From the NCBI GenBank assembly GCA_963738575.1, contig CAVTWY010000004.1, positions 930,001 to 994,000 on the forward strand: a stretch of DNA of 64,000 nucleotides, written 5' to 3'. The position numbers were made by a program, and so were the translations under genes. Positions 41,880-51,719 of this stretch are shown here, piece after piece; the stretch's first letter is position 1, and each line of letters begins with the position of its first letter. This DNA is from CAVTWY01 sp963738575. Lineage in GTDB: Bacteria; Pseudomonadota; Gammaproteobacteria; Burkholderiales; Burkholderiaceae_C. The notes under the pieces were generated by a model, which saw nothing but the letters and a program-made list of their open reading frames with translations, ran no database searches and had not been told where the DNA came from.

Positions 41880-43358
41880 TTACTGAAACGCCACCTCGTC
41901 AAAGCTGCGCAGCTTGCGGCTGTGCAAGGCGTCGGGGCGGTCGGCGCGCAACAGCTCCAGCGCGCGCACACCGATGCGCAGGTGCTGGTCCACGCGATCG
42001 CGGTAGAAGCGGTCGGCCATGCCGGGCAACTTGATCTGGCCGTGCAGGGGTTTGTCGCTTACACATAACAGCGTGCCATAAGGCACACGAAAGCGAAACC
42101 CGTTGGCGGCGATGGTGGCGCTTTCCATGTCCAGGGCGACGGCGCGGCTTTGGCTGAAGCGGCGCTCGGGGCCCGGGTGGGGCAGCAGCTCCCAGTTGCG
42201 GTTGTCGGTGGTGGCCACGGTGCCGGTGCGCAGCACGCGCTTGAGCTCGTAGCCTTGCAACTGCGTGACGTCAGCCACGGCACGCTCCAGTGCCACCTGC
42301 ACCTCGGCCAGGGCGGGGATGGGCACCCACAGGGGCAACTCTTCGTCCAGCACATGGTCCTCTCGCACATAACCGTGAGCCAGCACGTAGTCACCCAACT
42401 GCTGCGAGTTGCGCAGGCCGGCGCAGTGCCCTAGCATGATCCACGCATGCGGGCGCAGCACGGCCACGTGGTCGGTGATGGTTTTGGCATTGCTGGGCCC
42501 CACACCGATGTTGATCATCGTGATGCCACTGCGGTCGCCGCGCACCAGGTGGTAGGCGGGCATTTGCGGCAGCCGGGGCGGTGGCGTGCCGCGCTCGTCG
42601 CCGGGCTGTGCGTCGTGGCCTTGGCGGCGGGTGACCACGTTGCCCGGCTCCACAAAAGCCGCGTAGTCGCCGCTGGGCGCATGCATCAACTCGTGCCCGA
42701 GCTTGATGAACTCGTCGATGTAAAACTGGTAGTTGGTGAAGAGCACAAAATTTTGAAAGTGCTCGGGCGCGGTGCCGGTGTAGTGCGGCAAGCGGTGCAG
42801 CGAGTAGTCCACGCGCGGCGCGGTGAAGAGCGACAACGGCTGGGCTTCGCCCGGTGCAGGCTCGTGCGTGCCGTTGGCGATGCCGTCGTCCATGGCGGCC
42901 AGATCGGGCAGGTCAAAGGTGTCGCGCAGCAGTTGGCGGCGCTCAGGCGTCAGTGTGCCTTCCAGGTGGTCGTGGCCCGAGAGCGAAAAGTGAACGGGGA
43001 TTGGCTGCGTGCCGGTGCCAACCTCGACCCCCACGCCGTGGTTGCGCAGCAGCAGTTTGATTTGTGCGCGCAGGTAGTGGGCAAACAAGTCGGGGCGGGT
43101 GACCGACGTTTCGTACGCGCCAGGCCCCGCCACGAAGCCATACGCCAAGCGCGAGTCGGCACGCGCCACGGTGTCGGTGCGCACGCGCACCACGGGGTAA
43201 CAGGCCCGCACGCGCTGCGTCAGCGTTTCGCCCGCCACAAAGCGCTGCAAGGCGTCGCGCAAGTGTGCCAAGCTGCTGTCATACACCTTTTGGACTTGCG
43301 CCACGGCGGCGTCCGGGTCTTGAAAGAGCGCGGGCGCGATGAATGGTGGTTGATGCAT
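41880..43358 (-). CDS. amn: AMP nucleosidase
   Basis: A 492-residue enzyme splitting AMP into adenine and ribose 5-phosphate in purine salvage. The C-terminal half is a nucleoside phosphorylase-like domain with INIGVGPSNAKTITDHVAVLRPHAWIMLGHCAGLR and the catalytic-region VALDMESATIAANGFRF. The N-terminal half is the AMN-specific domain. The ATG at 43358 gives the normal length; the longer frame to 43757 overlaps the divergent dadA and is not supported. Confidence 0.93.
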   Translation of the reverse strand: MHQPPFIAPALFQDPDAAVAQVQKVYDSSLAHLRDALQRFVAGETLTQRVRACYPVVRVRTDTVARADSRLAYGFVAGPGAYETSVTRPDLFAHYLRAQIKLLLRNHGVGVEVGTGTQPIPVHFSLSGHDHLEGTLTPERRQLLRDTFDLPDLAAMDDGIANGTHEPAPGEAQPLSLFTAPRVDYSLHRLPHYTGTAPEHFQNFVLFTNYQFYIDEFIKLGHELMHAPSGDYAAFVEPGNVVTRRQGHDAQPGDERGTPPPRLPQMPAYHLVRGDRSGITMINIGVGPSNAKTITDHVAVLRPHAWIMLGHCAGLRNSQQLGDYVLAHGYVREDHVLDEELPLWVPIPALAEVQVALERAVADVTQLQGYELKRVLRTGTVATTDNRNWELLPHPGPERRFSQSRAVALDMESATIAANGFRFRVPYGTLLCVSDKPLHGQIKLPGMADRFYRDRVDQHLRIGVRALELLRADRPDALHSRKLRSFDEVAFQ

Positions 43359-43467
43359 GGGCGTACCGGGTGAGCAGTATTGACGGTTTGATGCATTGTC
43401 GCGCCACCTTCGTCCGTACACTGCGGCCTGTGTTGCATCCTGGGCGGTCGGCTGACCGTGGGCGTTC

Positions 43468-44724
43468 ATGAAAGTCTTGATCCTTGGCTCAGGTGTGATC
43501 GGCACCACGGCGGCGTTTGAGCTGGCGCGAGCAGGGCATGCCGTGACGGTGGTGGATCGGCAGCCGGCGGTGGGGCTGGAGACCAGTTTTGGCAATGCAG
43601 GCGAGGTGTCACCCGGGTATTCGGCGCCGTGGGCAGGCCCCGGCGTGCCGCTCAAGGCGGTGAAATGGATTTTGATGCGCCACCGGCCTTTGGTGATTCG
43701 CACCCCATGGAACCCCACGCTGATGGCCTGGTGCTTGCAAATGCTGCGCAACTGCACCCATGCGCGCTACGACCTCAACAAGGGCCGCATGGTGCGCTTG
43801 GCCGAGTACAGCCGCGACCGCATGAAGGTGCTGCGCCAAGAAACGGGGGTTGCTTATGACCAGCGAACGAAGGGCACCTTGCAGCTTTTTCGGACGCAGG
43901 CTCAGCTTGACGGCACGGGCAATGACATCGAAATTCTCAAGCGCTACGGCGTGCCGTGGGAGCTGTTGGACATGGATGGCTGCGTCCAGCACGAGCCAGC
44001 CTTGAAAGCCACGCGCGGCAAGTTTGTGGGTGGCTTGCGCCTGCCGGGTGATGAAACCGGGGACTGCTTCAAGTTCACGCAGGGCATGGCGACGCTGGGC
44101 AAAGACCAGGGCGTGGTGTTCAAGCAGGGCGTCACTGTCCAGGCCATCACGCGTGAGGGCGACCGCGTGGTGGGCGTGCAAACCGATGCAGGCGCGATGC
44201 AGGCTGACGCGGTGTTGGTGGCGATGGGCAGCCATTCAACCGCGATGTTGCGGCCGCTTGGGGTGAAGGTTCCGGTTTATCCAGTGAAGGGTTACTCCAT
44301 CACGGTGCCGATCACCAACGCCAGCGCAGCGCCCGAATCCACCGTGATGGACGAGACGCACAAGGTGGCGGTGACGCGCTTGGGTGACCGCATCCGGGTG
44401 GGGGGCACGGCCGAGCTCTGTGGATTTGATTTGACGCTGCACGAGGCACGGCGCCGCACGCTTGAGCATGTGGTGACTGATTTGTTTCCGCAGGGCGGCG
44501 ATGTGTCGCGGGCCACGTTTTGGTGTGGGCTGCGACCGATGACGCCCGATGGCACGCCGATCTTGGGCGCCACGCCGCTCAAAAACTTGTACCTGGCCAC
44601 GGGCCACGGCACGCTGGGTTGGACGATGGCGGCGGGCACGGCGCGTGTCATGGCCGATTTGCTGAGTGGGCGCAAGCCTGACATCGACATGAATGGGTTG
44701 ACGTTGGCGCGGTACGCGAGTTGA
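43468..44724 (+). CDS. dadA: D-amino acid dehydrogenase small subunit
   Basis: A 418-residue FAD enzyme oxidising D-amino acids such as D-alanine to keto acids. The FAD motif is VLILGSGVIGTTAAFELARAGH at the N-terminus. Then come the family block SFGNAGEVSPGYSAPWAGPGVP and the C-terminal WCGLRPMTPDGTPILG and GHGTLGWTMAAGTA. It is membrane-associated and feeds electrons to the respiratory chain. It stands alone here, without an alanine racemase next to it. It is divergent from amn and convergent with the Ig-like lipoprotein. Confidence 0.93.
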   Translation: MKVLILGSGVIGTTAAFELARAGHAVTVVDRQPAVGLETSFGNAGEVSPGYSAPWAGPGVPLKAVKWILMRHRPLVIRTPWNPTLMAWCLQMLRNCTHARYDLNKGRMVRLAEYSRDRMKVLRQETGVAYDQRTKGTLQLFRTQAQLDGTGNDIEILKRYGVPWELLDMDGCVQHEPALKATRGKFVGGLRLPGDETGDCFKFTQGMATLGKDQGVVFKQGVTVQAITREGDRVVGVQTDAGAMQADAVLVAMGSHSTAMLRPLGVKVPVYPVKGYSITVPITNASAAPESTVMDETHKVAVTRLGDRIRVGGTAELCGFDLTLHEARRRTLEHVVTDLFPQGGDVSRATFWCGLRPMTPDGTPILGATPLKNLYLATGHGTLGWTMAAGTARVMADLLSGRKPDIDMNGLTLARYAS

Positions 44725-44780
44725 TGTTTCCACGCACACACCTGGCTCGGGCGTTTTGAGAACACGGCCTGAGGCAAAGA

Positions 44781-44833
44781 GCCCACGCAACAGGTGCTTG
44801 CGTGGGCCCAGCGGCCACCCGGTCTTGGTGGCC
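44781..44833. terminator. Two perfect inverted repeats between convergent genes
   Basis: A 10-bp perfect stem (44781-44790 with 44798-44807, core GCCCACGCAA) is followed by a 7-bp perfect stem (GGCCACC at 44813 with GGTGGCC at 44827). Both lie between the convergent ends of dadA and the Ig-like gene. Neither has a long T tract, so they may be Rho-independent hairpins of a weak type or RNA end protectors. Confidence 0.5.
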
Positions 44834-44859
44834 ACGGTCTTCGTTGGCGCTTGGTGTGT

Positions 44860-45443
44860 TCAGGGCACGTTCAAGCGCGCCACGCCGGCCCCGCTGCCAC
44901 CGCAGCAGACCGTGTCGTGGGTGTAGACCATGAACAGCTGGTCTTGTCGCACCACCGCACGCGACTCCTTGCTCACCACGGGCAGCAGGGAGGTAGGGGC
45001 GCTCCAGCGCGCGCCATCGAAGCGGCGTGCCTGGGTTGCTTCGCTGTTGACTCGTGAGAGCAATTGCACCAGCGTGCCGCCCTGGAAGGCCAGCGCCGCG
45101 TGCGCGCCATTGGGCACCTGGTCAGCTTCGGCGCCGGCAAGCTCCCAGCGGTTGGCCGCTTCGTTGAACCGCATGGTGCGAGTTTGCGAAGACGACTTGG
45201 ATTGGCCTTGCGATAAGTCACCGCAATCTCGGTGGCGTTGGCCGCGACGCCGATAGCTTGCACGTTCTGCGTGGTGTCGCCAACCTGGTCGATGATGCGC
45301 GTGGTGGCGTCGCCCAAAGCAACCACGCCGCTGTCGCCCACCACAAACGCCACCAAGGCGCTGCTGAACGGGCCGGTGCCGGTGGAGTTGATGATCACCA
45401 CGTCGTTGTTCGGCCGCACCGTGGCATGGTAGTCCGGACGCAC
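44860..45443 (-). pseudogene. Displaced C-terminal part of the Ig-like lipoprotein
   Basis: After 45443 the expected sequence continues as RPDYHATVRPNNDVVI through VAVTYRKA-type text in a second frame. It then moves at about 45195-45215 to a third frame reading SSQTRTMRFNEAANRWELAG, ending with a clean stop at 44860. Two single-base losses explain all three frames, and the total then divides by three. Either the gene is decaying or the sequence has two indel errors. Confidence 0.7.
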
Positions 45444-48268
45444 GCCCCCGCCCCCAGCGAGCCAAAGCCGCTGGCGCGCAGATCCCAGGTGGTGCCGTTG
45501 AAGCGCTCGACATGGAGCCTGCTGTCGCCATTCACAAAGTTGTTCCAGACAATGACTGGCCGACCCGCGTTGTCGCCAACCATCTGAATGCGGTCGTTGC
45601 CATTGGTGGTTTGGATCTCGCGGGTCGTTTCCCAGTTCACGCCATTCAGACGGCGCACCACTTGTCGCGTTTGGCCCGCCCCGGTGCGCGGTAGCGTTGC
45701 CACGAATGCCACAAAGGGCACGTCACCGGCGGCCATGGCGATCGTCACACACGGGAAGTTCGGCAGGCTGCTGGTGGACGTGTCATTGACCATGCCCAGC
45801 GACTGCCACACCCCACCGACCCGGCGCGACACCTGCACGTCCATCACGCCCGTTCCCGCTTCGGCCACCACATGCGCCACGTAGGGTGTGCCGTCCGCGG
45901 TGAAAGCCATTGACGGCGGGCAGAATGGCCCCGTCCCGTTGTGGACAAGCTGGTCGCCCGAGCCCGCCAGCAGCGAGGCGACGATGTTGACGGTGGCGGT
46001 CTGGGTGGAGCTGGCCGTGTTGCCAGCGGCATCGAACGCGCGTGCTTCAAATGTGGTGAGGCCGTTGAGCAGGCTCACGTCCACCGCCAGCCGGTACTTG
46101 CCGTTGGACAGCGCCGTGCGTTCGCCCTGAAACACGCCGTTGACGTAGAACTCCACCTTGACCACGGCCACGTTGTCGCTGGCCGTAGCTGCCAGTTCGA
46201 GCGCGCCGTTTGAGATGGGGCTGGTCAATGCGTCGAGCGCCACGCTGGGGGGAACCGCGTCGCCCGAGCTGATGTTTACCGGCACGCTCACGCTCGCGGT
46301 GGCGGCAATGCCGGCGTTGTCGATGGCCTTGGCCATGACGCTGAATGCGGGCGCGTCGGCACCGGTCACGGTGTAGGGCTGTTCGTAGGGCGCCGTGCTG
46401 TCTTCACCCAGCTTGGTGGCGCCCTTGAAGAACTCCACCCGCGCAATGCCGTTGCCGTTGTTGCTGGCCGCCGTGGCGGTGAACAACAGCGTTTGGCTGG
46501 AGGTGATGGTGCCGACTGACGGGCTGCGTGCCAGCGTGATCGTCGGGGCCAAGGTGCCAAACGAGATGACGTTGCTGATGCCCAAATTGCCACCAGCATC
46601 CACGGCCTGAGCGCTGAAATCGACGCTCGGGGTGTCGCCTGGCAGCAGCGTGTAGGTGAAGGTGTGCGGGAAGACGGTGCTTTGACCGATCAACGTGTTG
46701 CCACGGAAAAACTCCACCTTGGTGATGGCCGAAAAGTCACTCACCTGGGCCAGCAACTCAACGCTGCCGTCGCCCGAGGTGGCGTTTAGACGTGCGAGGG
46801 TCACCACCGGGGCGGTGCGGTCGATGACGACCACCCGCGCTTCGCTTACACCCACCGGCAGCCCACCGCGCACGGCGCGGGCACGCATTTGCACCACGCC
46901 TTCCGGCAGCACGGTGGCGTCGAAGCTGGGTTCAAACGGTGCGGTGCTGTCTTCCGCGACCTTGACGCCGCCGACAAAAAGATCGACCCGGTCCACCGCT
47001 TCGGCCACCCCTACCAAGGCGCTGGCCAGTGCAGGCAACACGCTGCCCGCAGCGGGCTGCTGGATCGTCACCGCAACCGGTGCTGCCAAGCCTACAACAA
47101 CGTTTTGTGGGGCGCTGCCGCGAGGCAGGTTCAGGCTGACGAAGCCGGTCAGGCGAACGGCCAAATCGACATGCACCGCCGTCAGCTCGACGACGGTTTC
47201 CGCGGGAATTCGCAAATCATCGCTGCCTCCAGGGCCGATGATCACGTCGGCCAATGCGGCTGGCCGACGGCGGTTGTCGGGCACCTCTGCCCTCAGCTGG
47301 CAGGTCTGACCAGCGGCCAACGGCACCGTCGGGTTACCAGCTGCGTCGAGAAACATGCATTTCACTTTGATGACGGCACCCGGGCCATCGATGTCGTCGC
47401 AATTCCACCAGGTGAAGTGGGAGACACTTGCGCGAAGCGCCAGGCCCGTGGGGCTGCTTGGGCTGGCAACCACCGTGCCCGTGCCTTCCTGCAGCCACAC
47501 GCCGGTCGCTTCGTTCAGCGACCACAACGGAATCACTTGGCCCAGCTGCACGGCGCTTCCGTCGGGATTTTTGTCGGCGTACATCGGGATCTCAATCGTC
47601 ACCGTTTTGCCCGGCGCTACCTGCAGTTTTTGGCCGCCTTGCGTGGGCACGAACTCAGCCGTGCCGAAACTGACGATGGCCACGGGTGCCGCACCGGCTG
47701 CGGCGCCCGCGGGCATGCCTGCAAAGCGGCCGGGGAAGGCCGCCGTCTGCGACAGCACGTTCACCGGCGTCATTTGCACCTGCACCGCACCGCTCACCAC
47801 TTGACCGGCAGCATTTACCAAGCTGCCGGCAGGGAATTCGGCGCGCACGCCGTCCTTGCCTGAAACGGTGCCTCCGACGCTGACGTCAGCCAAAGTTTGT
47901 GGTGCCTCGCGCTCGATCAGCGTCACAGTCATCGTGGCGCTGGTGCCGCCAGCAGGCACCGTGAGTACCTTCACTTGGTTGGCGAGCCCGGTTTTGCTGA
48001 AGGTCAACGTCACTTCTTGCGCAGGCGGGACGTTCAGCGTGGCGTTGCCTTGCGCGTCGGTCTGCGCCGTGGCACCGGTGCTGGCACGCACAGCAACATC
48101 AGTCAACCCACTGCCATCCAGCCGTTTCGCTTGCACCTGCAAGGATGCTGTCGCAGTGGGCGGCGGTGGAGGCGCACCCCCGTCGCTGCCGCCACCGCCA
48201 CAGCCTGAAAGCCAGGTCAAACCGATCAAGCTGGTCATGGCCAGCCATTTGCGTAGTGCGTGTCCCAT
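45395..48268 (-). CDS. Large Ig-like-repeat lipoprotein (main frame, C-terminus displaced)
   Basis: A 957-residue lipoprotein frame with lipobox LSGCGGGGS near residue 20, then a Pro-rich spacer. Next come a carboxypeptidase-regulatory-like domain (about 45-110), a ZU5/GAIN-like region with a WxxCDD block, and at least four Ig-like or Big-type repeats with the pattern VEFFxGxTxLGEDSTAPY. A beta-propeller-like end follows (PSMAFTADGTPYVAHVV). The frame ends at 45395 in nonsense sequence, after a run of C and G at 45444-45454. The genuine end continues in two other frames to 44860. A corrected product would have about 1136 residues. It is probably a surface adhesin or sensor; the function is unknown. 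Confidence 0.72.
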   Translation of the reverse strand: MGHALRKWLAMTSLIGLTWLSGCGGGGSDGGAPPPPPTATASLQVQAKRLDGSGLTDVAVRASTGATAQTDAQGNATLNVPPAQEVTLTFSKTGLANQVKVLTVPAGGTSATMTVTLIEREAPQTLADVSVGGTVSGKDGVRAEFPAGSLVNAAGQVVSGAVQVQMTPVNVLSQTAAFPGRFAGMPAGAAAGAAPVAIVSFGTAEFVPTQGGQKLQVAPGKTVTIEIPMYADKNPDGSAVQLGQVIPLWSLNEATGVWLQEGTGTVVASPSSPTGLALRASVSHFTWWNCDDIDGPGAVIKVKCMFLDAAGNPTVPLAAGQTCQLRAEVPDNRRRPAALADVIIGPGGSDDLRIPAETVVELTAVHVDLAVRLTGFVSLNLPRGSAPQNVVVGLAAPVAVTIQQPAAGSVLPALASALVGVAEAVDRVDLFVGGVKVAEDSTAPFEPSFDATVLPEGVVQMRARAVRGGLPVGVSEARVVVIDRTAPVVTLARLNATSGDGSVELLAQVSDFSAITKVEFFRGNTLIGQSTVFPHTFTYTLLPGDTPSVDFSAQAVDAGGNLGISNVISFGTLAPTITLARSPSVGTITSSQTLLFTATAASNNGNGIARVEFFKGATKLGEDSTAPYEQPYTVTGADAPAFSVMAKAIDNAGIAATASVSVPVNISSGDAVPPSVALDALTSPISNGALELAATASDNVAVVKVEFYVNGVFQGERTALSNGKYRLAVDVSLLNGLTTFEARAFDAAGNTASSTQTATVNIVASLLAGSGDQLVHNGTGPFCPPSMAFTADGTPYVAHVVAEAGTGVMDVQVSRRVGGVWQSLGMVNDTSTSSLPNFPCVTIAMAAGDVPFVAFVATLPRTGAGQTRQVVRRLNGVNWETTREIQTTNGNDRIQMVGDNAGRPVIVWNNFVNGDSRLHVERFNGTTWDLRASGFGSLGAGACVRTTMPRCGRTTTW

Positions 48269-48504
48269 GGTGCGGTACTCCTTGTTTGCGTGGAAAAGCC
48301 AGCGTACGCATCCATCGTCTCAACACCGTCTCTGCATCGGGCTGCCGCCTTTGGCAATTCCGCAGGAATGGCCTCGTCCAGGCCGACCCCTGGCAGAGAC
48401 GCTTCAGCGACGCAGGGCCTGCACGATGGCGGCATGGTCCTTCAACGCCAAGTTTCGAGGCGAGACGCGCATGGGCAGGCTCGGCCCATGGGCAGGCGGC
48501 GCGC

Positions 48505-51500
48505 ATGATGAGCAGCCGTACGCAAAAATTTCCTGCGACACTCGACCCTTCGATGCTGCGCCTCCTCACCTCTCCGGCATGGGCCCCTGCGGACAGCTCG
48601 CCGCGTTCTTTGCCCCAGACGGTGCCTGCTGCTCTTTTGGTGGTGCTGGCCAGCCACGCGAATTGGGTATCGCGAGAGCAATTGGCGGTGATCTTCTGGC
48701 CGGACGCCGAAATGGCCACCGCGTTGCACCACCTGCGGATCAACTTGCACCGCGCTCGTCAGTTGCTCGATCAATGGGGCGTTGCGGACGCACTGCTTGC
48801 GGAGCGCTCGCGCGTCATGCTAGAACTACGAAGTGATCTGGCGCTGCTTCGCGAGGCACAGGCGCCGGGCGACGCCGCCGTGCTGGCTTTGATGAGCCCG
48901 GGCGCGTGGCTGCGAGGTTGGCGCGTGCCGGGCTTCGACGGCTTTGCTCAATGGTGCGACGAGACGGCGCACGAGTTGCAAACCGATTGGCTGCGCGCCA
49001 GCCGACGGATGCAAGGATCGGGTGCTGAGCCGCCAGAGCGCAGCCGCGCGGCCGCAGCTGGCGTGGGTTTGCCGGGCCGCGACACCGAGCTGCTGCGCCT
49101 GGCAAGCAGCAACGCTGTGGCGCTTGTCCTATTGGGCGAACCCGGAGCCGGAAAAACGACGCTGCTGCGCGCCGTGTATCCGCAAGCACCTTGCCTGCGC
49201 GGGCTCGAAGGCTTGCACGCCATGCCCTACCGACCGCTGCTGGACACGCTGCGAGAACACAACGCAGTGTTGACGCGAGCCTTGCGACAAGCCAGCCATC
49301 CGCTGCGTCCGTACAGGCTGGATCTGGCACGCGTGCTTCCCGAACTAGCGCCTGATGAAGCACTCCCGCCACTGGACGCGCTGACCGCACGCGCGCGCCT
49401 GGTTGAGGCCCTGGCACGTGCGTTCGAAGCCCTCACGCCTGTGTTGCTGGTGGACGATTTGCAGTGGTGCGACACGGCGACCATTGAGTGGCTGCAAGTG
49501 CTGGCCCATGCTGGCCGACTTCGATGGCGCGCAGCAGCGCGTCGCCATGAGGTTGGCCCCGCGTTAGCGCAGTCTCTGCAGGCCTTGCGATCCGCAGCGT
49601 GCCTGGAAGAGCTGGATGTTGCGCCCCTCTCGCGTGCAGCGTTGGCGCAGGTTTGCGATGCGCGGTGGCCCGGGCAGACCTTCAACGCCCAAAGCCTGAA
49701 TCACTTGCACAGCCTCAGCGGCGGCAACGTCTTTTTGCTTGTCGAGCTGGTGGCGGCGGGCGTGACAGACTCAGCCGATGAGGCGCCGTTGCCCGTTCAG
49801 CAACGCGTTGATCGATTGATCCTCGCGCGTTTGCAATCCCTGCCCTTTGCGGTGCGCCAGGTGGTGGAGTTGGTCGCCGTTTTTGTGCAGCCGGTTGCGC
49901 GCGAAGCGCTGTGCAATGTCGTTGAAACGACAGGCTTGGGTGCATCGGTTGCTACCGATGCGCCGCTGAACGCCGAATTTTCAGCGGCCATTGGCGCGGG
50001 GTTCTTGATCGAACATGCGCAAGGCCTCGCAGTGCGTCACGATCTGATTCGACGGACCGTGGCCGCGCATATCGCTGCACCTCGGCTCAAAACGCTCCAC
50101 CGCCACGCCGCGCTCTGGCTTGCCGAGCAGCCCTTTGCCGATGCGTTGACCATCGCCGCGCACTGGCACGCCGCCGGTGAGTCGCAAACCGCGTTGGCGT
50201 GGCGACACCGAGGTGCCAAGCAACTCAAGGAGCGTGGTCGTTTCGAGCAAGCGCAATTGTTGTGGCGCGAAGTGGCCAACGACTCACTGGACGCCGCCCA
50301 ATCGCTGCGGGCTCAACTGGAGTTGGCGGCCTGCGACCTGTTTGAGGACCTTGCGCGCGGGCATGTCGCCTTGGAAGCCGTTCAGGCGAAGCTCCCCGCA
50401 GTGGCTGCCCCTGAACAGCACCGGCAGCTCGAGAGTCGTGTGCTCTCAGCGCTGATCGACAACCGAGTGTTCGCGGGCGACATCGCCAGCGCGCGCGTGC
50501 ACGCCGATCGCTTGCAAGTCTTGCTGCCCACTTTGGCGCAAGCCGAACGCATCGAAGCCGTCGAAGTGCTGATCGAATTGACCATGCGCGAGCCCGACAT
50601 CGACACCGCGTGGGTGTTGCTGGCCCAGCTGCGGGATATGGATGCACAACGACCCACCGTGCTGAGTTTTGAGGGCCAGATCCACTGGTTTGGCGGCCAG
50701 GTTCAGGCGGCGCACGACGCGCTGGCCAAGCTGCTTCAAACCCATGCAGCGTACTGCAGCGGCGTGACGATTGAGAACGACTTGGCCGTGATGCTGCACG
50801 CCCTGGGGCGCCTTGGTGAAGCCGAAACCATGGCGCGACGCAGCCTTGAAAGCTGGGCCGGTGTTGCGCACACGGAGACCCTTTCGCTGCTCGTTCTGGG
50901 GGTGATTCTTACCAGCGCGGGTCGCTTTGAAGAGGCCGACGACGTGTTGCAGCGCGCACTGCGCATGGCTCGCGAGCAGGGCAGCCAGGGCTTTGAGGCA
51001 GAAGCGCTTGTCAGGCATGCGCGTTTGTGGATCCAATGCGGGCGCATCGACCAAGCGAGTCAGGCCCTGGACCTTGCGGCGCCCTTGTTGGCAACCAGCC
51101 CTGAGCCTTTGCGTGTATCACAACTGGTGCTGGCCCAAGTGTTGGTGGCTTCGGCCGCAGGAGGCCGTCGCACGGCTGATGCACTGCGGTCGTTGGACGA
51201 GGTCCTGACGCGAAGCAAACACCCCTTGGTGCACGTGCGCAGTGCACGCGTGGCCAACGAGCTGGCGGCGGGGCAGGGTGACTGGCGGTCGGCTGCTGCT
51301 GCTGCTGCCGACATGGCCCAGCGCGCCCGGCATGACGGTTTACTTGAGAGTTTGGCCGAGGCACGGTTGCTGCAAGCGCGCGCTGCTCAACGAATGGGTG
51401 CTGATTGTGCGCAGGCTCAAGCCTTCGCGCAGGAGGCGGCCACGCTTGCATCGGCACATGGTTACGCAGACACACAGTGGCGCGCGCAATGCTGGCTGGC

Positions 51501-51642
51501 CGACCATGCGAGCGATGAAGAACAACGTGCCACAGCCGCGAAACATGCCCACGATGCGCTGTGCACCCTGCAAGGTTCAGCCACCACACCTCTTTTTGAT
51601 GCCGCAGCCGCGGCCCGACGCGAACCCGGTTGGGATGCCTGA
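48505..51642 (+). CDS. SARP/LAL-type transcriptional regulator with AAA ATPase and TPR domains
   Basis: A 1045-residue regulator. The N-terminus has an OmpR/SARP-like winged helix (SREQLAVIFWPDAEMATALHHLR, then RARQLL) followed by a BTAD-like helical part. A STAND-type AAA ATPase comes next, with Walker A GEPGAGKTT at 211-219 and Walker B VLLVDDLQWCD at 313-323. The rest (about 600-1045) is TPR-like helices. Such proteins usually act as ATP-dependent activators sensing a ligand or protein. It is divergent from the Ig-like lipoprotein with 236 bases between starts, suggesting control of that gene. The ATG at 48505 or 48508 is chosen; the upstream frame overlaps the other gene. Confidence 0.8.
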   Translation: MMSSRTQKFPATLDPSMLRLLTSPAWAPADSSPRSLPQTVPAALLVVLASHANWVSREQLAVIFWPDAEMATALHHLRINLHRARQLLDQWGVADALLAERSRVMLELRSDLALLREAQAPGDAAVLALMSPGAWLRGWRVPGFDGFAQWCDETAHELQTDWLRASRRMQGSGAEPPERSRAAAAGVGLPGRDTELLRLASSNAVALVLLGEPGAGKTTLLRAVYPQAPCLRGLEGLHAMPYRPLLDTLREHNAVLTRALRQASHPLRPYRLDLARVLPELAPDEALPPLDALTARARLVEALARAFEALTPVLLVDDLQWCDTATIEWLQVLAHAGRLRWRAAARRHEVGPALAQSLQALRSAACLEELDVAPLSRAALAQVCDARWPGQTFNAQSLNHLHSLSGGNVFLLVELVAAGVTDSADEAPLPVQQRVDRLILARLQSLPFAVRQVVELVAVFVQPVAREALCNVVETTGLGASVATDAPLNAEFSAAIGAGFLIEHAQGLAVRHDLIRRTVAAHIAAPRLKTLHRHAALWLAEQPFADALTIAAHWHAAGESQTALAWRHRGAKQLKERGRFEQAQLLWREVANDSLDAAQSLRAQLELAACDLFEDLARGHVALEAVQAKLPAVAAPEQHRQLESRVLSALIDNRVFAGDIASARVHADRLQVLLPTLAQAERIEAVEVLIELTMREPDIDTAWVLLAQLRDMDAQRPTVLSFEGQIHWFGGQVQAAHDALAKLLQTHAAYCSGVTIENDLAVMLHALGRLGEAETMARRSLESWAGVAHTETLSLLVLGVILTSAGRFEEADDVLQRALRMAREQGSQGFEAEALVRHARLWIQCGRIDQASQALDLAAPLLATSPEPLRVSQLVLAQVLVASAAGGRRTADALRSLDEVLTRSKHPLVHVRSARVANELAAGQGDWRSAAAAAADMAQRARHDGLLESLAEARLLQARAAQRMGADCAQAQAFAQEAATLASAHGYADTQWRAQCWLADHASDEEQRATAAKHAHDALCTLQGSATTPLFDAAAAARREPGWDA

Positions 51643-51719
51643 GTTCTGCACCGCGTACGAGTACGCTTACGCATCAGCGGGCTGAAGCGCCATCGCGAAG
51701 GTTGGCTGGGGCAGCAGGG

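Noticed and set aside
47856..48836. + strand frame of 326 residues across the Ig-like gene start
   Set aside because: It spans the divergent promoter region and antisense coding sequence. The true + strand gene starts at 48505 in another frame.
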